Source: Gammaproteobacteria bacterium
GTDB taxonomy: Bacteria > Pseudomonadota > Gammaproteobacteria > Pseudomonadales > UBA5518
Length of the DNA stretch: 64,000 nt
Reading direction: 5' to 3'
Assembly (NCBI GenBank): GCA_016705365.1
Contig: JADIYI010000009.1
Span: 1-64,000, forward strand
The notes beneath the pieces were generated by a model, which had not been told where the DNA came from, did no database searches, and saw only the letters and a list, made by a program, of their open reading frames with translations. Positions within the stretch are counted from its first letter, which is position 1. Each line of letters opens with the position of its first letter. Shown here one piece after another: positions 50,130-62,358 of the stretch. The position numbers and the translations under genes were made by a program.

Positions 50130-50941
50130 CAAAAAACGAAAAGCTAAACCGACTTCTGGAGACCCTCGGGGACACGACCCTGGTCTCCAGCCGGTGGCTG
50201 CGCGCCCACGGTTACCCGAGCAACCTGGTCGCCCGCTACATGGCGGGCGGCTGGCTGCAGTCCCCCACGCGTGGAGTCTACCTCCGCAAGGGCGGCAAAC
50301 CGACCTGGGAAGGGCTCCTGCGAGCCCTGCAGCGCCTGGAACAGCTGCCGCTCCACGTCGGCGGCCGATTCGCATTGGCCCGCCAGGGCCATGAGCACTA
50401 CCTGCGCCTTGGCGAGTCTGCGACCCTGACCCTGTATGGCCCGGCGAAGCTGCCGGCCTGGGCAACCAAACTGACACTCCGCGAGCGCGTGCAGGCATGC
50501 GGCAAAGGGCCGTTCGACTGGCCGGCGCTCTCCTTCGGCCCCGATACACTCGATGGAACCTTGAACGCACAGGGGCTCGAACGCGCATCGGAGGACACGG
50601 GCGCGGCCGGCGTCGCGTTCTCCACTCCCGAGCGGGCAATACTGGAACTGTGCGACGAGACACCAGACAGCGCGCTGGTGCACGAAGTGAATGCCCTGAT
50701 GCAGGGACTCTCTACGCTCCGGCCGCAGCTCGTCAGCGAGTTGCTGCAGCACTGCGACAGCGTCAAGGCAAAGCGGCTGTTCCTCGCCCTCGCCGATCGG
50801 CATCGTCACGCGTGGCTTGCGCATGTGACCTTGCAGAACGTGGATCTCGGCAGCGGCAAGCGCGTCCTCGTCCCGGGCGGCAAGCTGAACGCCAAATATC
50901 AGATAACGCTGCCCGCCGACCTCGATGAACAACTGGGATAA
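50120..50941 (+). CDS. abiEi: AbiEi-type antitoxin/repressor (type IV toxin-antitoxin)
   Basis: 273 aa. The N-terminal winged helix (RLLETLGDTTLVSSRWLRAH, NLVARYMAGGWLQSPTRGVY) is the AbiEi DNA-binding domain; the C-terminal antitoxin part includes GVAFSTPERAILELCDETP and SVKAKRLFLALADRHRHAWL. It neutralises AbiEii without binding it and represses the operon. The ATG at 50120 sits inside an operator and seems leaderless; an ATG 18 nt upstream is an alternative. It overlaps abiEii by 17 nt. Confidence 0.88.
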   Translation: MGDSKNEKLNRLLETLGDTTLVSSRWLRAHGYPSNLVARYMAGGWLQSPTRGVYLRKGGKPTWEGLLRALQRLEQLPLHVGGRFALARQGHEHYLRLGESATLTLYGPAKLPAWATKLTLRERVQACGKGPFDWPALSFGPDTLDGTLNAQGLERASEDTGAAGVAFSTPERAILELCDETPDSALVHEVNALMQGLSTLRPQLVSELLQHCDSVKAKRLFLALADRHRHAWLAHVTLQNVDLGSGKRVLVPGGKLNAKYQITLPADLDEQLG

Positions 50942-51847
50942 CCGCTACGCCGAGCGCGTAAAGCTGCTGGTCGAGATTCTGCCGACGCTGGCGAAGGAGC
51001 AGCGCTTCGCGCTGAAGGGCGGAACGGCGATCAACCTCTTCGAGCACGATCTACCGCGCCTCTCCGTCGATATCGATCTGACCTGGTTGCCCGTCGGTGA
51101 TTTCGCGAGCGATGTGCGCGATATCACCGCGGCGCTGGAAGCCATCGGCGAGCAACTGCGCTCCGGGCCGTTGCGACTGCAGGTACAGACCAGCGGAACC
51201 GAAGCGACGGGCGTCCATCGCCTGATCGCAAGCCGCAACCGCGCGCGCGTGCAGATCGAAACGACGCCGGTGATGCGGGGCACTGTCCATCCCGTTCGGA
51301 CAATGCGCGTACGCCCAGGCGTCGAGCAGAACTTCGGATTCGCCGAGATGCAGGTGCTCGACTTCGCGGATCTCTATGCCGGCAAGCTTTCCGCGGCGCT
51401 GTCCCGACAGCATCCCCGCGACCTCTTCGATTTGCAGCCGCTACTCGATGAAGGCCGACTTGATGAACGGCTGTGGCGAACGTTCCTCGTGTATCTCACC
51501 TGCAGTTCGAAGCCAGCTGCGGAAATGCTGTCGCCGCAGGCCGCGAGATTTCGACGCCGACCTTCACGGCACATTTTCAGGGGATGACCGCCGCCCCCAC
51601 CGCCCGCTTGCTTCCAAGAGTGCGCGCAAGACTCCTGCAGCGCATAGCAGAACTGCTCGACTCGCCATCGCGTGCCTTTCTGGAATCCATCGAGCGTGAA
51701 GCGCCCGATTTCGTTCTCATCGGACTACCGCACGCCGCCGACCTGCCGGGGGTTCGCCGCAAGCTAACGAACATGGGTCAACGCTCCGCTGCGAAGCGCA
51801 CTGCCGACTACGAGCAGCTCAAGGCTTTTCTTCGCCGCTCGTCATAA
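50925..51847 (+). CDS. abiEii: AbiEii-type nucleotidyltransferase toxin (frameshifted as assembled)
   Basis: About 307 codons. The nucleotidyltransferase motif is FALKGGTAINLFEHDLPRLS followed by VDIDLTW (GG/S...DxD), then FAEMQVLDFADLYAGKLSAA and RQHPRDLFDLQ with the downstream catalytic lysine and aspartate region. The C-terminal part, HFQGMTAAPTARLLPRVRAR to FLRRSS, is in another frame after small shifts at about 51530-51565. AbiEii transfers nucleotides and arrests growth on phage infection. Bases 51848-52018 hold no gene. Confidence 0.87.
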
Positions 51848-52018
51848 ACCTTAAGTCGCGGAGTTTCTCAGGTGCTTCACCGGAAAACCTCGAACAACTG
51901 CTGAGCGCGTCGCACATTCAGGCGGTGTTTGACCCATCTCTTCCCTGAATCCGCGCTGCTTTTCGCGTCTCACTTCCACATTCTTTACCCCATCACATCA
52001 CGTAGATGAGGCAAGAGA

Positions 52019-52441
52019 ATGGATACCCGATCGACCAGTGAAAGGCCCTATGTCGCCCCGACGATCATTCGCGCGCCGCAGGACCTTCGCCTGCCTCGGT
52101 GGGTCAACGAGCCACTTCCGGACCTGCGCGCGATCCTCAGCGCTAGCGAAATCTCCCGCCTGACTCGACGCCCGCGCTGGCTACTGCTTGGTCTGGCGGT
52201 ACTGGGACACTTTCCGAAGCAGCGCACGCACTGTGGAAAGCCGGTCGGCTGGCATCGGGCCGACGTGCTCGACTGGCTGACGCAGAACATGGCGATCGAA
52301 GCAGATCGACCGCGCACCACACGCCATCGTCACCACACGAGACCCAAGCAGATATGCCTGCCGCTTCAGGTCCGGCCGAGCCGCCAATCCCTGCCAGACG
52401 AATGCCGGCGCTGCCATTCCAGTGGAAGGGGTCTCCTGTGA
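52019..52441 (+). CDS. Helix-turn-helix protein, AlpA/excisionase-like
   Basis: 140 aa. The region ILSASEISRLTRRPRWLLLG, then HFPKQRTHCGKPVGWHRADV and LDWLTQN, follows the MerR-like winged helix of AlpA/excisionase proteins (position helix, wing with G-K-P-V-G-W, then D-V-xx-W-L). The C-terminal tail is basic. Its TGA overlaps the next start as GTGA, so the two are translationally coupled. Confidence 0.65.
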   Translation: MDTRSTSERPYVAPTIIRAPQDLRLPRWVNEPLPDLRAILSASEISRLTRRPRWLLLGLAVLGHFPKQRTHCGKPVGWHRADVLDWLTQNMAIEADRPRTTRHRHHTRPKQICLPLQVRPSRQSLPDECRRCHSSGRGLL

Positions 52442-52743
52442 GTTCTTCAACGCCAGTTCCGGCTGCAAACGGAGACGGGATCTGTCAGCGCGCCGTCCGT
52501 CGAAGCGAGCTGCGGAAGATTGTTCCTCTCGCGGATACCACCATCTACGAGATGGAGCGCCGCGGCGAGTTTCCCCAGCGCTTCTATCTGACTTCAAAGT
52601 GCGTAGTCTGGGACTTGGGTGAGGTCGAGCGGTGGCTTACGGCTCGGCGGGCGGAATGCCATGCAGGACGGGCGAAAATCGCCACCGGCCCTAGCGTCCA
52701 GTCCCGCCGCTATCGGCCAATTGGCGACTCTGAGAACAGCTAG
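52438..52743 (+). CDS. AlpA family regulator/excisionase
   Basis: 101 aa from the GTG at 52438, preceded by GGAAGGGG. RSELRKIVPLADTTIYEMER, then GEFPQRFYLTSKCVVWDLGE and VERWLTARR, is a clear AlpA/HTH_17 pattern. AlpA proteins direct excision of P4-like islands, so this is the likely directionality factor for the integrase at 56137. A longer version from 52354 would overlap the previous gene. Bases 52744-52951 hold no gene. Confidence 0.8.
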   Translation: MSSSTPVPAANGDGICQRAVRRSELRKIVPLADTTIYEMERRGEFPQRFYLTSKCVVWDLGEVERWLTARRAECHAGRAKIATGPSVQSRRYRPIGDSENS

Positions 52744-52951
52744 AAATCAGCGGCCAGCGCCTAAGCCCTTCTCTGCGTCGCGGCAAGTCAGCCCGAACTA
52801 CCAGAATGTGCGATTGAGCACCCAGCCGGTGGAGCCTATGAGCCAGGGTCGGCGCTAGGACCGGCTGTTGGCGGTACCATAGGCCTGCGCGTCCGGCGGG
52901 ATTCCTCCGCGACCTAACCAGACTCGAATGCCGCGCAGGAGACGCCTAACT

Positions 52952-54685
52952 GTGGCACGCATCCGCAAACTCGAGATTCAGAATTTTCGCTGCATCCGTG
53001 GACTCACCTGGACCCCTTCCGATGGCATCAACTGCCTGGTGGGACCCTGTGACAGCGGCAAGTCGAGCATCCTCGATGCCATCGATCTTTGCCTAGGGGC
53101 ACGGCGAAACGTCGCATTTGGTGACACCGACTTTCACAGCCTGGATGTCAATCAGGCTATTCGCATTGAAGCAACGCTTGGGGATCTCCCGGACGCGCTG
53201 TTGAACCTCGACGCGTATGGCGAGCACCTTCGCGGCTTCGACCCAGCCACCGGCGCCGTCGAGGACAGACCGCGGGCCGGCATCGAGACTGTCATTACGC
53301 TTCGGCTGTTGGTCAACGCTGACTTAGAAGGGCAATGGACGTTGTATTCCAGGCGTGCCGAAGCTCAGGGTCTAGAGCGATGGCTCTCTTGGAAGGATCG
53401 ACTTTTGCTCTCCCCAGCGAGAATCGGTAGTTACGCCAACTCGAACCTGTCATGGACTCGTGGATCAGTTCTGAATCGGCTGACCGAGGAACGAATTGAC
53501 CTCGGCGCTGAACTCGCCAGCGCTGCCCGCGACGCGCGCACGAGATTTGGGGATCAAGCCTCCGCGCAGCTCGCCCAGACGCTCCAAGTCGTGACCGAGA
53601 CCGCTAAAGACCTCGGCGTTCCTGTCGGAACGATGGCGACGGCCTCTTGGACGCACTCGGTATCCATCGGCGACGGCGCGATTTCACTACACAGTGAATC
53701 CGGGATTCCCTCCGCTCGCTGGGGACTGGGTCTGCGCGACTACTTGTCGCTGGGCTTCAGCGAAAGCGGCCGATACCGCCACCATTGCGCTTGTAGACGA
53801 AGTCGAGCATGGACTTGAGCCGCATCGACTTGCGCGGCTACTTGACTCTCTTGGCGCCAAGGATACTCCGCCGCCACTTCAAGTCTTCATGACAAGCCAC
53901 TCTCCCATTGCGCTCCGTGAACTCTCCGGAAATCAGGTGTTCGTGGTTCGTCCGGGGGCTGGTTCGCATGCCGTTCAGAGAATAGGAACCGACGACGACG
54001 TCCAGGGGACGCTTCGTGCGGAACCCGGGCATTTCTCGCCAAGTCGGTCATCGTGTGTGAAGGCGCAAGTGAAGTTGGCTTTGCACGTGGACTTGATCAG
54101 TTCTGGGTTAGTCAGAATATCCCCTCCTTCTTTGCTATGGGTGGCGCGTACGTCGACACTGGTGGAAACCAATCCAGACCGAGCCTACCTACGCCGGCAC
54201 AGCACTTTCAAAGCTCGGCTATCGCACTCTGGTCCTTGTTGACGCAGATCGCCCTGCGACGCAGGCGGGCACGGTCGATGCATTTCATTCTGCCGGCGGC
54301 GTCTCCTTGACCTGGCGCGCCGGCCGGGCGATCGAGGACGAGATCTTTCAGAGTCTGAATGACCTTTCGATCATCGCCCTCATCCGGTTGGCGAGCGAGG
54401 CGCGGTCGGCCGAGATCTCGTCGAACGGCACATGACCTCTCGAAGTCAACGGAGACGCGCCGCCTGAGCGATATCGAAACCGAGTCATTGATCGGCGGGA
54501 TATCACCCTGACGCGTCAAGACGATTCTACCCCGGGGCTGCCGCTCGCGTGAAGGGAGCCAGACTGGTTCGTCTGTTACATTCCAGCAGGTTTCGAGAGA
54601 AGTGGTAGGCCCCAACCTCGCAACCGCTGACGGGGAATTCCAGAGGCTCGTCGCGAAACTACAGGCGTGGATGCATGCCAGTTGA
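52952..54685 (+). CDS. gajA: Gabija GajA-like OLD-family ATPase-TOPRIM nuclease (frameshifted as assembled)
   Basis: 578 codons from the GTG at 52952 (preceded by AGGAG) to the stop at 54685, a usual GajA length. Walker A is CLVGPCDSGKSSILDAIDLC, Walker B IALVDEVEHGLEPHRLARLL, followed by the H-loop FMTSHSPIALREL. The TOPRIM part has VCEGASEVGFARGLDQFW and TLVLVDADRPATQAGTVDAF in shifted frames, ending LQAWMHAS. GajA is a sequence-specific DNA nickase in the Gabija system. Frame changes occur near 53785, 54035, 54190 and 54440. It overlaps the next gene by 11 nt. An ATG at 52928 is an alternative start. Confidence 0.8.
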
Positions 54686-56086
54686 GATTGACCTGCTGTC
54701 TGTTGACAGAGGCTCAGTTACAGCTCCGGCAGGCTGCGGAAAGACGCAATTGATTGCGGACAATTTGGCGCAGCATCGCGACCCGAAGCCGGTCTTGGTG
54801 CTGACCCACACGAATGCTGGTGCTGCGGCCCTGCGAAGTCGGCTACAGCGCTCCCGTGTTCCAACCAGCGCATACCGAGTTGCAGACGATAGATGGTTTC
54901 TCAATGCGCTTGATCTCCACATTTCCAACGACGGGTGGTCCACGACCCACAATCCTGCGGATCTCAAACCCGCGCAACGACTCCCCTGCGATCCGGCAAG
55001 CCGCTAGACGACTGCTCCAGTCTAGAGATGTCAGCGAGCCGCTGCGCGCGACTTACATTCGACTGCTCGTAGACGAGTATCAGGACTGCTCAGTCATCCA
55101 GCACTCGATTATCGACGCACTATCCGCAGAACTTCCGACTGTCGTTCTCGGCGATCCAATGCAGGCAATCTTTGGATTCGCCGGAAACCAGCTTGTGCAT
55201 TGGCAGAATCACGTCGAGGCTCAGTTCCCGACTATTGGCGCCCTCGCGACACCATGGCGTTGGCGCAATGCCGGATCTGAAGAACTCGGGCGATGGCTAC
55301 TGGATGCCGGACCTTCTTCGGCGAGGCGGTCCGTGGACGTGCGCACCGGGCCACCGGAAGTGGCGTGGGTGCAGCTCAATCCAGGCGACGAGCCGATCAG
55401 CAACGGCGCGCGGCTGCTGAACCCGAAATAGTCGGAAACGAGCAGAAAATTGCTGATCATTGGAGATTCCCGAAACGTCAGCGGACGGCACCTGTTGTCG
55501 AGCCAGACGCCGGGTGCCACTTCGGTGGAAAAGGTGGATCTAGATGACTTAGTTTCCTTTTCGCAGCGCTTCGACATTGCCGCGCCTGATGCGGTTCAAC
55601 AGATCATCCATTTTGCAGGCGGCCTGATAACGCAGGTTGGCGCGACCGAATGATTGCTCGCGTCGAGACGATTCGTGGCGGTCGTGCCAGGACCGCGCCT
55701 TCGCCAGGGGAGTGGCCGACATGCGATCGAAAAACCAATCACTGTGCGGGGGCGCTTCTACTGTGGGAAGAGGCAAAGCGGTGCACGCGCCTATAGACCA
55801 GAGCTTTTGCGATGCCTGATCTGCCCTTCGGATGACATCTGCAGGGGGAACGGCTTTGCGTGATGCCGTTGTCCGCGTTCGGGAGCAGAAATCGCTATCT
55901 GGGTAGACCGGTTTCTCGGCGCGCAGTTGGCAGCACTTTGCTACTTAAGGGACTGGAAGCGGATGTAGCGGTCATCACGCATGCGGACGGCATGGACGCC
56001 CACAAATAAGATGGTTGGCTCTGTCCCGTAGCGACGGCGGCCCCAATCGTGTGACAGCACGGGGTCCGCTTCTGGCGCCGCCTTAG
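54675..56086 (+). CDS. gajB: Gabija GajB-like UvrD/Rep-type helicase (frameshifted as assembled)
   Basis: About 470 codons from ATG 54675. Motif I is VTAPAGCGKTQLIADNLAQH, motif Ia VLVLTHTNAGAAALRSRL, motif II LLVDEYQDCSVIQH and motif III VVLGDPMQAIFGFAGN. The C-terminal part is in shifted frames: RVETIRGGRARTAPSPGEW, TLLLKGLEADVAVITHADGM and LALSRSDGGPNRV, stop at 56084-56086. In Gabija, GajB senses DNA ends or unwinding products and supports GajA. Shifts lie near 54870, 55430, 55650, 55800 and 56010. It converges with the integrase gene, 50 bp away. Confidence 0.78.
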
Positions 56087-56136
56087 GGCACTCCGCATCC
56101 ACAAATTCTTTAGGAAGTCTTCTGCGCTGGAACCCG

Positions 56137-57387
56137 TCAGGTCAGCGCCTGTGCAGCGATTACCTTCATCGACGACGGCAGCAAGACTGGCGAGTGCGTC
56201 TTACCCGCCACCCACGCGTCGATCATGTCCGCCCATTCCTGCAGCATGTGCCGCCGCTGCTCAGCGTACTGAGCGCGGTTGTATGTGCCGCGCGAAGACT
56301 CGTTGCGCTCGTGCGCAAGCGCCTTCTCGATCCAGTCGCGGTTGAAGCCCATCTCGTTGAGGATTGTCGAGCCGGTCCGGCGCAGGTCGTGAACCGTGAA
56401 CATTTCCAGCGGCAGATTCTCTGCCTTAGCCTTCTCGGCAATCTGCGACGTGACCCGATTGAGCGTGCTCGCGGCGATGTGAACATCCGCGTCATAACGG
56501 GAAGGGAATACGTAGGGCGAACTTCCGGCCATCAGCTTCAGTGCGGTGAAGATCTCCAGCGCCTGACGCGACAGATAGACGCTGTGCGGCCGACGCGCCT
56601 TCATGCGCTCCTTCGGAATCGTCCAGACGCCCTTGTCGAAGTCGATCTCGCTCCACATCGCCTTCGCCAGCTCGCTCTTCCGCACGAGCGTCAGAAGGAT
56701 CATCCGCAGCGCCAGGCGGTGGATATGGGCGAACGACACCTTGTCGATCAGCGTGAACGCGATCCGGATCTCCTCGGGGCTCAGCGCCCGCTCGCGGCAG
56801 AACGTGGCGATGGATGTCAGCGCCACCTCGTTAGCCGGGTTCGGCACCTTGTGCCCGTGCGGGTTCGCGAAGTTGTATATGCCCTTCACGATGTCCCGGA
56901 CGTGGATGGCCGTCGCGGGCGACCCCCGGTTCTTGATCTTGAGGCACAGGATGCGCACGTCGTCCGACGACACCTCCGGCAGCAGGCGGTTCGAGAGTTC
57001 GGGCTCGACCTCGCGACGGTAAATGCCTTTGCGCATGGTGCGGGTGCTCTCCGCCATGGGGCCCTCGTCCAGCCACTTGGTGGCGAACTGGCCGAGGGTC
57101 TGGGCGGCTGCCAGTTGGCGCTTCTCCCGCTGCTTCACTCGGGCCGGTGAGTGCCCCTGGGCGAGCGTGTTCCGGGCAGCGATGCACTTCTCGCGGGCGG
57201 CGGACAGGGTCAGCCCTGCCGGACCGTAGCGACCCAGGGTGAGGTCTCGCGCCGGTTGCTGATCCGGTAGTCGAACCGGAACGTGATCGTCCCGGCCGGC
57301 GAGACCGTCGTACATCCCATCCCGGTCCGTCACTTTGTACGGCTTTTCCCGGGGTTTGAGCTTCTTCAGGGCGATGTCGGTAAGCAT
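56137..57387 (-). CDS. int: Tyrosine integrase of the ICE (P4-like, guaA-targeting)
   Basis: 416 aa. DUF4102 arm-binding N-terminus (LTDIALKKLKPREKPYKVTD), a SAM-like core domain, then the catalytic domain with R in LTLVRKSELAKAMW, HDLRR in FTVHDLRRTGSTIL, H in LAHERNESSRGTYNR and the nucleophile Y in GTYNRAQY. Residues about 25-45 are out of frame: the neighbouring frame gives TVSPAGTITFRFDYRISNRR, as expected, so two compensating indels exist (one a missing C in GAGACCTC near 57245). It starts 315 bp from the guaA stop and is transcribed away from it. Confidence 0.92.
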   Translation of the reverse strand: MLTDIALKKLKPREKPYKVTDRDGMYDGLAGRDDHVPVRLPDQQPARDLTLGRYGPAGLTLSAAREKCIAARNTLAQGHSPARVKQREKRQLAAAQTLGQFATKWLDEGPMAESTRTMRKGIYRREVEPELSNRLLPEVSSDDVRILCLKIKNRGSPATAIHVRDIVKGIYNFANPHGHKVPNPANEVALTSIATFCRERALSPEEIRIAFTLIDKVSFAHIHRLALRMILLTLVRKSELAKAMWSEIDFDKGVWTIPKERMKARRPHSVYLSRQALEIFTALKLMAGSSPYVFPSRYDADVHIAASTLNRVTSQIAEKAKAENLPLEMFTVHDLRRTGSTILNEMGFNRDWIEKALAHERNESSRGTYNRAQYAEQRRHMLQEWADMIDAWVAGKTHSPVLLPSSMKVIAAQALT

Positions 57388-57415
57388 GGCGGGCCCCGTT
57401 TTGGCGCGACCCCGG

Positions 57416-57691
57416 TTTTACCGTCAGAACCCTATTCCTCTCAATCCGTGCCGCGAAAACCAGGGGTTTCTGCCATTTTCCCCTGAAATTCTGCGGTTTC
57501 TTTGTTCGCCTTACCGTCGACCGTATGACGGTAAAACTCAGGTCATTTTGGCGTTCCAGAAACCCTTACCGTCAGTTTTACCGTCAGAGTGTCCCGCTTG
57601 GTGCCGATAGACGGCGAACGGAGCGGAGAGCTTATTTCTTTTTATTCAGTGAGTTAGGTTCGCATTTCGCTGGATGCCGATAGACCGCGAA
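57416..57691 (+). repeat. Right-end arm-site cluster between int and guaA
   Basis: Repeat A (TTTTACCGTCAG or its core) at 57416-57427, 57511-57518, 57527-57536 (inverted), 57566-57575 and 57576-57587. Repeat B (TGCCGATAGACNNCGAA) at 57602-57618 and 57675-57691. One copy of each also lies at the left end. The 314 bp from 57388 to 57701 contain no gene and are otherwise explained as the recombination region. Confidence 0.7.
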
Positions 57692-57701
57692 AGGCACCTA
57701 A

Positions 57702-57719
57702 TCACTCCCACTCGATCGT
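57702..57719 (+). other. Right attachment site (att) in the 3' end of guaA
   Basis: TCACTCCCACTCGATCGT, the complement of the guaA codons for TIEWE and stop. It is repeated with two differences at 198-215. The element rebuilds an intact guaA end on this side. Confidence 0.8.
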
Positions 57720-59279
57720 AGCGGGCGGCTTGCTGGAAATATCGTAGGTCACGCGCGAGACCTGCGCGATCTCGTTCATGATGCGTCGCGAGGCGGTTTC
57801 CAGCAGTTCGTAGGGAAGATGCGCCCAGCGCGCGGTCATGAAATCGATGGTTTCCACCGCGCGCAGACCGATCACCCATTCGTAGCGCCGCCCGTCCCCC
57901 GTCACGCCAACCGACTTGACCGGCAGAAACACCGCAAAGGCCTGGCTCACCTCGTGATAGAGCCCCGCGTTGTGCAGTTCCTCGATGAATATCGCATCGG
58001 CCTGGCGCAGGATGTCGGCGTAAGCCTTGCGCACCTCACCGAGAATCCGCACCCCGAGCCCCGGGCCCGGAAACGGATGGCGGTAGACCATATCGTGCGG
58101 CAGTCCGAGTTCAAGACCAATCTTGCGCACTTCGTCCTTGAACAGTTCCTTGAGCGGTTCCAGCAGTGACAGCTTCATGCGCCGCGGCAGCCCACCGACA
58201 TTGTGATGGGACTTGATCACGTGCGCATTGCCATGCTGCGAGGCCGCCGATTCGATCACGTCGGGGTAGATGGTGCCCTGTGCCAGCCACTTCACACCCT
58301 TGATGCGCGCGGATTTCTCCTCGAAGACCTCGATGAAGGTGCGCCCGATGATCTTGCGCTTGCGCTCCGGATCGCTCACACCCTTGAGATTGCGCATGAA
58401 GCGCGCCTCCGCGCGCACCCGTATCACCTTGATGCCCATGTTGCGCGCGAACATGTCCATCACATGATCGCCCTCGCCGAGACGCAGCAGGCCGTGATCA
58501 ACGAATACGCAGGTCAGACGGTCACCGATCGCGCGGTGGAGCAATGCCGCAACCACCGAAGAATCGACACCGCCCGACAAGCCGAGCAGGACACGGTCCG
58601 AGCCCACCGTGGCACGGATGGTTTCGATTGCATCCTCGATGATGCTGCCGGCAGTCCACAGCCCGTCGCAGCCACAGATCGAGTGCAGGAAGTGCTCCAG
58701 AATCCGCCCGCCCTGGCGCGTGTGGGTGACCTCGGGGTGAAACTGCAGCCCGTAGAGGTGACGCTTCGCATCGTACATGCCCGCAATCGGCGCACTGGCC
58801 GTGGCGGCCAGCAGACTGAAACCGGGAGGCAGTTTCACCACCTTGTCGCCATGACTCATCCACACATCGAGCAGTGCCGCGCCATCCTCGGCGATATGGT
58901 CGCTGATGCCATCCAGCAAACCGCTTCCGGGCTGTGCCCGTACCTGGACATAACCGAATTCGCGCCGGTTCGAGGCCTCGACGTGCCCGCCCAGCTGCGC
59001 TGCCATGGCCTGCATTCCGTAGCAGATTCCCAGCACCGGGACGCCGAGCGAAAACACCACATCGGGTATCCGCGGCGTGCGCTTTTCGGTAACCGATTCC
59101 GGTCCGCCGGAGAGAATGATTCCCTGCGGCGCAAAATCCCTGATCGCCTGCGCGCCGGTGCGCCAGCTGTAGATCTCGCAATACACGCCCAGTTCGCGCA
59201 CCCGACGGGCGATCAGTTGTGTGTACTGCGATCCGAAATCGAGTATCAGGACGCGTTGTGCGTGGATGTCGGCGCTCAT
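57702..59279 (-). CDS. guaA: GMP synthase (glutamine-hydrolysing)
   Basis: 525 aa from ATG 59279 ([20 protein letters not shown]), the same length as in E. coli. Glutamine amidotransferase motifs: [15 protein letters not shown] (nucleophile C) and [15 protein letters not shown]-pyrophosphatase P-loop: [19 protein letters not shown]-terminal dimerisation end [15 protein letters not shown]. It converts XMP to GMP in the cytosol. It lies 71 nt after guaB in the usual guaBA order. The ICE sits at its 3' end and leaves the protein complete. Confidence 0.97.
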   Translation of the reverse strand: MSADIHAQRVLILDFGSQYTQLIARRVRELGVYCEIYSWRTGAQAIRDFAPQGIILSGGPESVTEKRTPRIPDVVFSLGVPVLGICYGMQAMAAQLGGHVEASNRREFGYVQVRAQPGSGLLDGISDHIAEDGAALLDVWMSHGDKVVKLPPGFSLLAATASAPIAGMYDAKRHLYGLQFHPEVTHTRQGGRILEHFLHSICGCDGLWTAGSIIEDAIETIRATVGSDRVLLGLSGGVDSSVVAALLHRAIGDRLTCVFVDHGLLRLGEGDHVMDMFARNMGIKVIRVRAEARFMRNLKGVSDPERKRKIIGRTFIEVFEEKSARIKGVKWLAQGTIYPDVIESAASQHGNAHVIKSHHNVGGLPRRMKLSLLEPLKELFKDEVRKIGLELGLPHDMVYRHPFPGPGLGVRILGEVRKAYADILRQADAIFIEELHNAGLYHEVSQAFAVFLPVKSVGVTGDGRRYEWVIGLRAVETIDFMTARWAHLPYELLETASRRIMNEIAQVSRVTYDISSKPPATIEWE

Positions 59280-59350
59280 CTGCGATATTTCCTTGCGACG
59301 AAAATGCATGCGGGGCTGCAACAGCCCCGCACGAACACTTCAAGACTGAT

Positions 59351-60895
<1,545 letters not shown>

Positions 60896-60909
60896 TCACG
60901 GGGCCGGAC

Positions 60910-61554
60910 TCAGCCGCTCAGACCGACAGGACAACTCACCTGCGTGCCACCGAGACCGCAGTAACCCGCGGGATTCTTGGCGAGGTACTGCTGATGGTAT
61001 TCCTCGGCATAGTAAAAGGTGTCCAGCGCGCATATCTCGGTGGTGATCTCGCCGAATCCCGCCGCAACCAGCGCGCCCTGGTAGACCTCGCGGCTCTGCA
61101 GTGCCGCCTGCAATTGCTGCGCGTCGAAGGTGTAGATACCGGAGCGGTACTGGGTGCCGACGTCGTTGCCCTGGCGCATCCCCTGGGTCGGGTCATGACT
61201 CTCCCAGAAAACCTTGAGCAGCGCGCCGAAACTGGTGGAATCGGGATCGAAAACGACGTGCACTGCTTCCGTATGACCCGTCCGGCCCGAGCAGACCTCA
61301 CGATAATCGGGATTGGGCGTCACTCCCGCCGTATACCCGACCGCTGTCGAATACACGCCGGTTTGCTGCCAGAAACGGCGCTCGGCGCCCCAGAAGCAGC
61401 CCAGTGCGAACACCGCGCACTGCATGCCGGCCGGAAAGGGTGCGCGCAGGGGATGTCCGTTCACAAAATGCCGCGCCGGAACCCGCATCTCCTGCTCCCG
61501 CCCCGGCAGCGCCGCGGAAGGTTGCGGCAACGAAATCCTGGTTGCGTCCTTCAT
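60910..61554 (-). CDS. msrA: Peptide methionine-(S)-S-oxide reductase MsrA
   Basis: 214 aa from ATG 61554, preceded by AGGAGTAAAC. Catalytic motif [14 protein letters not shown], then [21 protein letters not shown] and [20 protein letters not shown]; the resolving cysteines are near the C-terminus ([14 protein letters not shown]). It repairs oxidised methionine. It starts 8 nt after the SDR stop, so it is the last gene of an APH-SDR-msrA operon. Confidence 0.95.
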   Translation of the reverse strand: MKDATRISLPQPSAALPGREQEMRVPARHFVNGHPLRAPFPAGMQCAVFALGCFWGAERRFWQQTGVYSTAVGYTAGVTPNPDYREVCSGRTGHTEAVHVVFDPDSTSFGALLKVFWESHDPTQGMRQGNDVGTQYRSGIYTFDAQQLQAALQSREVYQGALVAAGFGEITTEICALDTFYYAEEYHQQYLAKNPAGYCGLGGTQVSCPVGLSG

Positions 61555-61562
61555 GTTTACTC

Positions 61563-62327
61563 CTAGATCGTCACTCCGCCATCGACCACGATACACTCTC
61601 CGGTGATATAGCTCGCCGCTGCGGACACCAGATACAAAACGGTGCCGGCCATCTCGTCGGGCAGCGCGTGGCGGCCAAGGGGCACGCGTCCGATGATTTC
61701 ACGGTGAATCTCCGGGTTGTCGAACAGGGCTCCGGCAAAACGGGTCTTGGTCAGGCCGGGCAGCAGCGCATTGACGCGGATATTGAATTCGCCACACTCG
61801 CGGGCAAACGCCTTCGTCATGTTGATCACCGCCGCCTTGGTGATCGAATAGATCGCCTGCCCCGGTGACGGTTGCAGCCCGTTGATCGATGCGGTGTTGA
61901 CGATCGAGCCGCCGCCATGTTCACGCATCAGGCGCGCACCCTCCACCGACATGAAGAAGTAACCGCGGATGTTCACATCGACGGTCTTCTGGAACGCACC
62001 GGGATCGGTATCGAGCACATGTCCGAAATAGGGGTTGGTCGCGGCGTTGTTCACCAGGATGTCGAGCCGTCCGTGGACCGCACGAATATGGGCAAAAATC
62101 GCCGCAATATCCTCCAGGTTGCCGATATGACAGGCCGCGGCCTCGGCCGAACCACCGCTCTCGACGATCGAGGCGGCGACCACCGCACAGTCGGCACGCT
62201 TGCGGCTCGACACGATCACGTGTGCCCCGTGCTTGGCCAGCAGGCGCGCGATCGACTCACCGATTCCGCGGCTCGCGCCGGTGACCAGCGCCACCTTGCC
62301 ACTCAGATCAAACATCGCATCCGGCAT
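61563..62327 (-). CDS. Short-chain dehydrogenase/reductase
   Basis: 254 aa; ATG 62327 follows CAGGAG. The cofactor site is [19 protein letters not shown] (TGxxxGIG), then [12 protein letters not shown] (NNAA in place of NNAG). The catalytic set is S in VNTASINGL and [16 protein letters not shown] (YxxxK). C-terminal [13 protein letters not shown] is typical of the FabG-like classical SDRs. The substrate is unknown; linkage to an APH/ACAD10-like kinase suggests lipid or acyl-CoA metabolism. Confidence 0.92.
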   Translation of the reverse strand: MPDAMFDLSGKVALVTGASRGIGESIARLLAKHGAHVIVSSRKRADCAVVAASIVESGGSAEAAACHIGNLEDIAAIFAHIRAVHGRLDILVNNAATNPYFGHVLDTDPGAFQKTVDVNIRGYFFMSVEGARLMREHGGGSIVNTASINGLQPSPGQAIYSITKAAVINMTKAFARECGEFNIRVNALLPGLTKTRFAGALFDNPEIHREIIGRVPLGRHALPDEMAGTVLYLVSAAASYITGECIVVDGGVTI

Positions 62328-62358
62328 CGGAATTTCTCCTGGTTCGGGTTCGTCCGGT

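Noticed and set aside
55895..56104. Minus-strand 69-codon frame between gajB and int
   Set aside because: It is antisense to the shifted C-terminal helicase block (TLLLKGLEADVAVI).
57388..57701. The repeated TTACCGTC motifs as a CRISPR-like array or terminator
   Set aside because: Spacing is irregular, the units are only 8-12 bp, and copies occur at the other element end; arm sites fit better.
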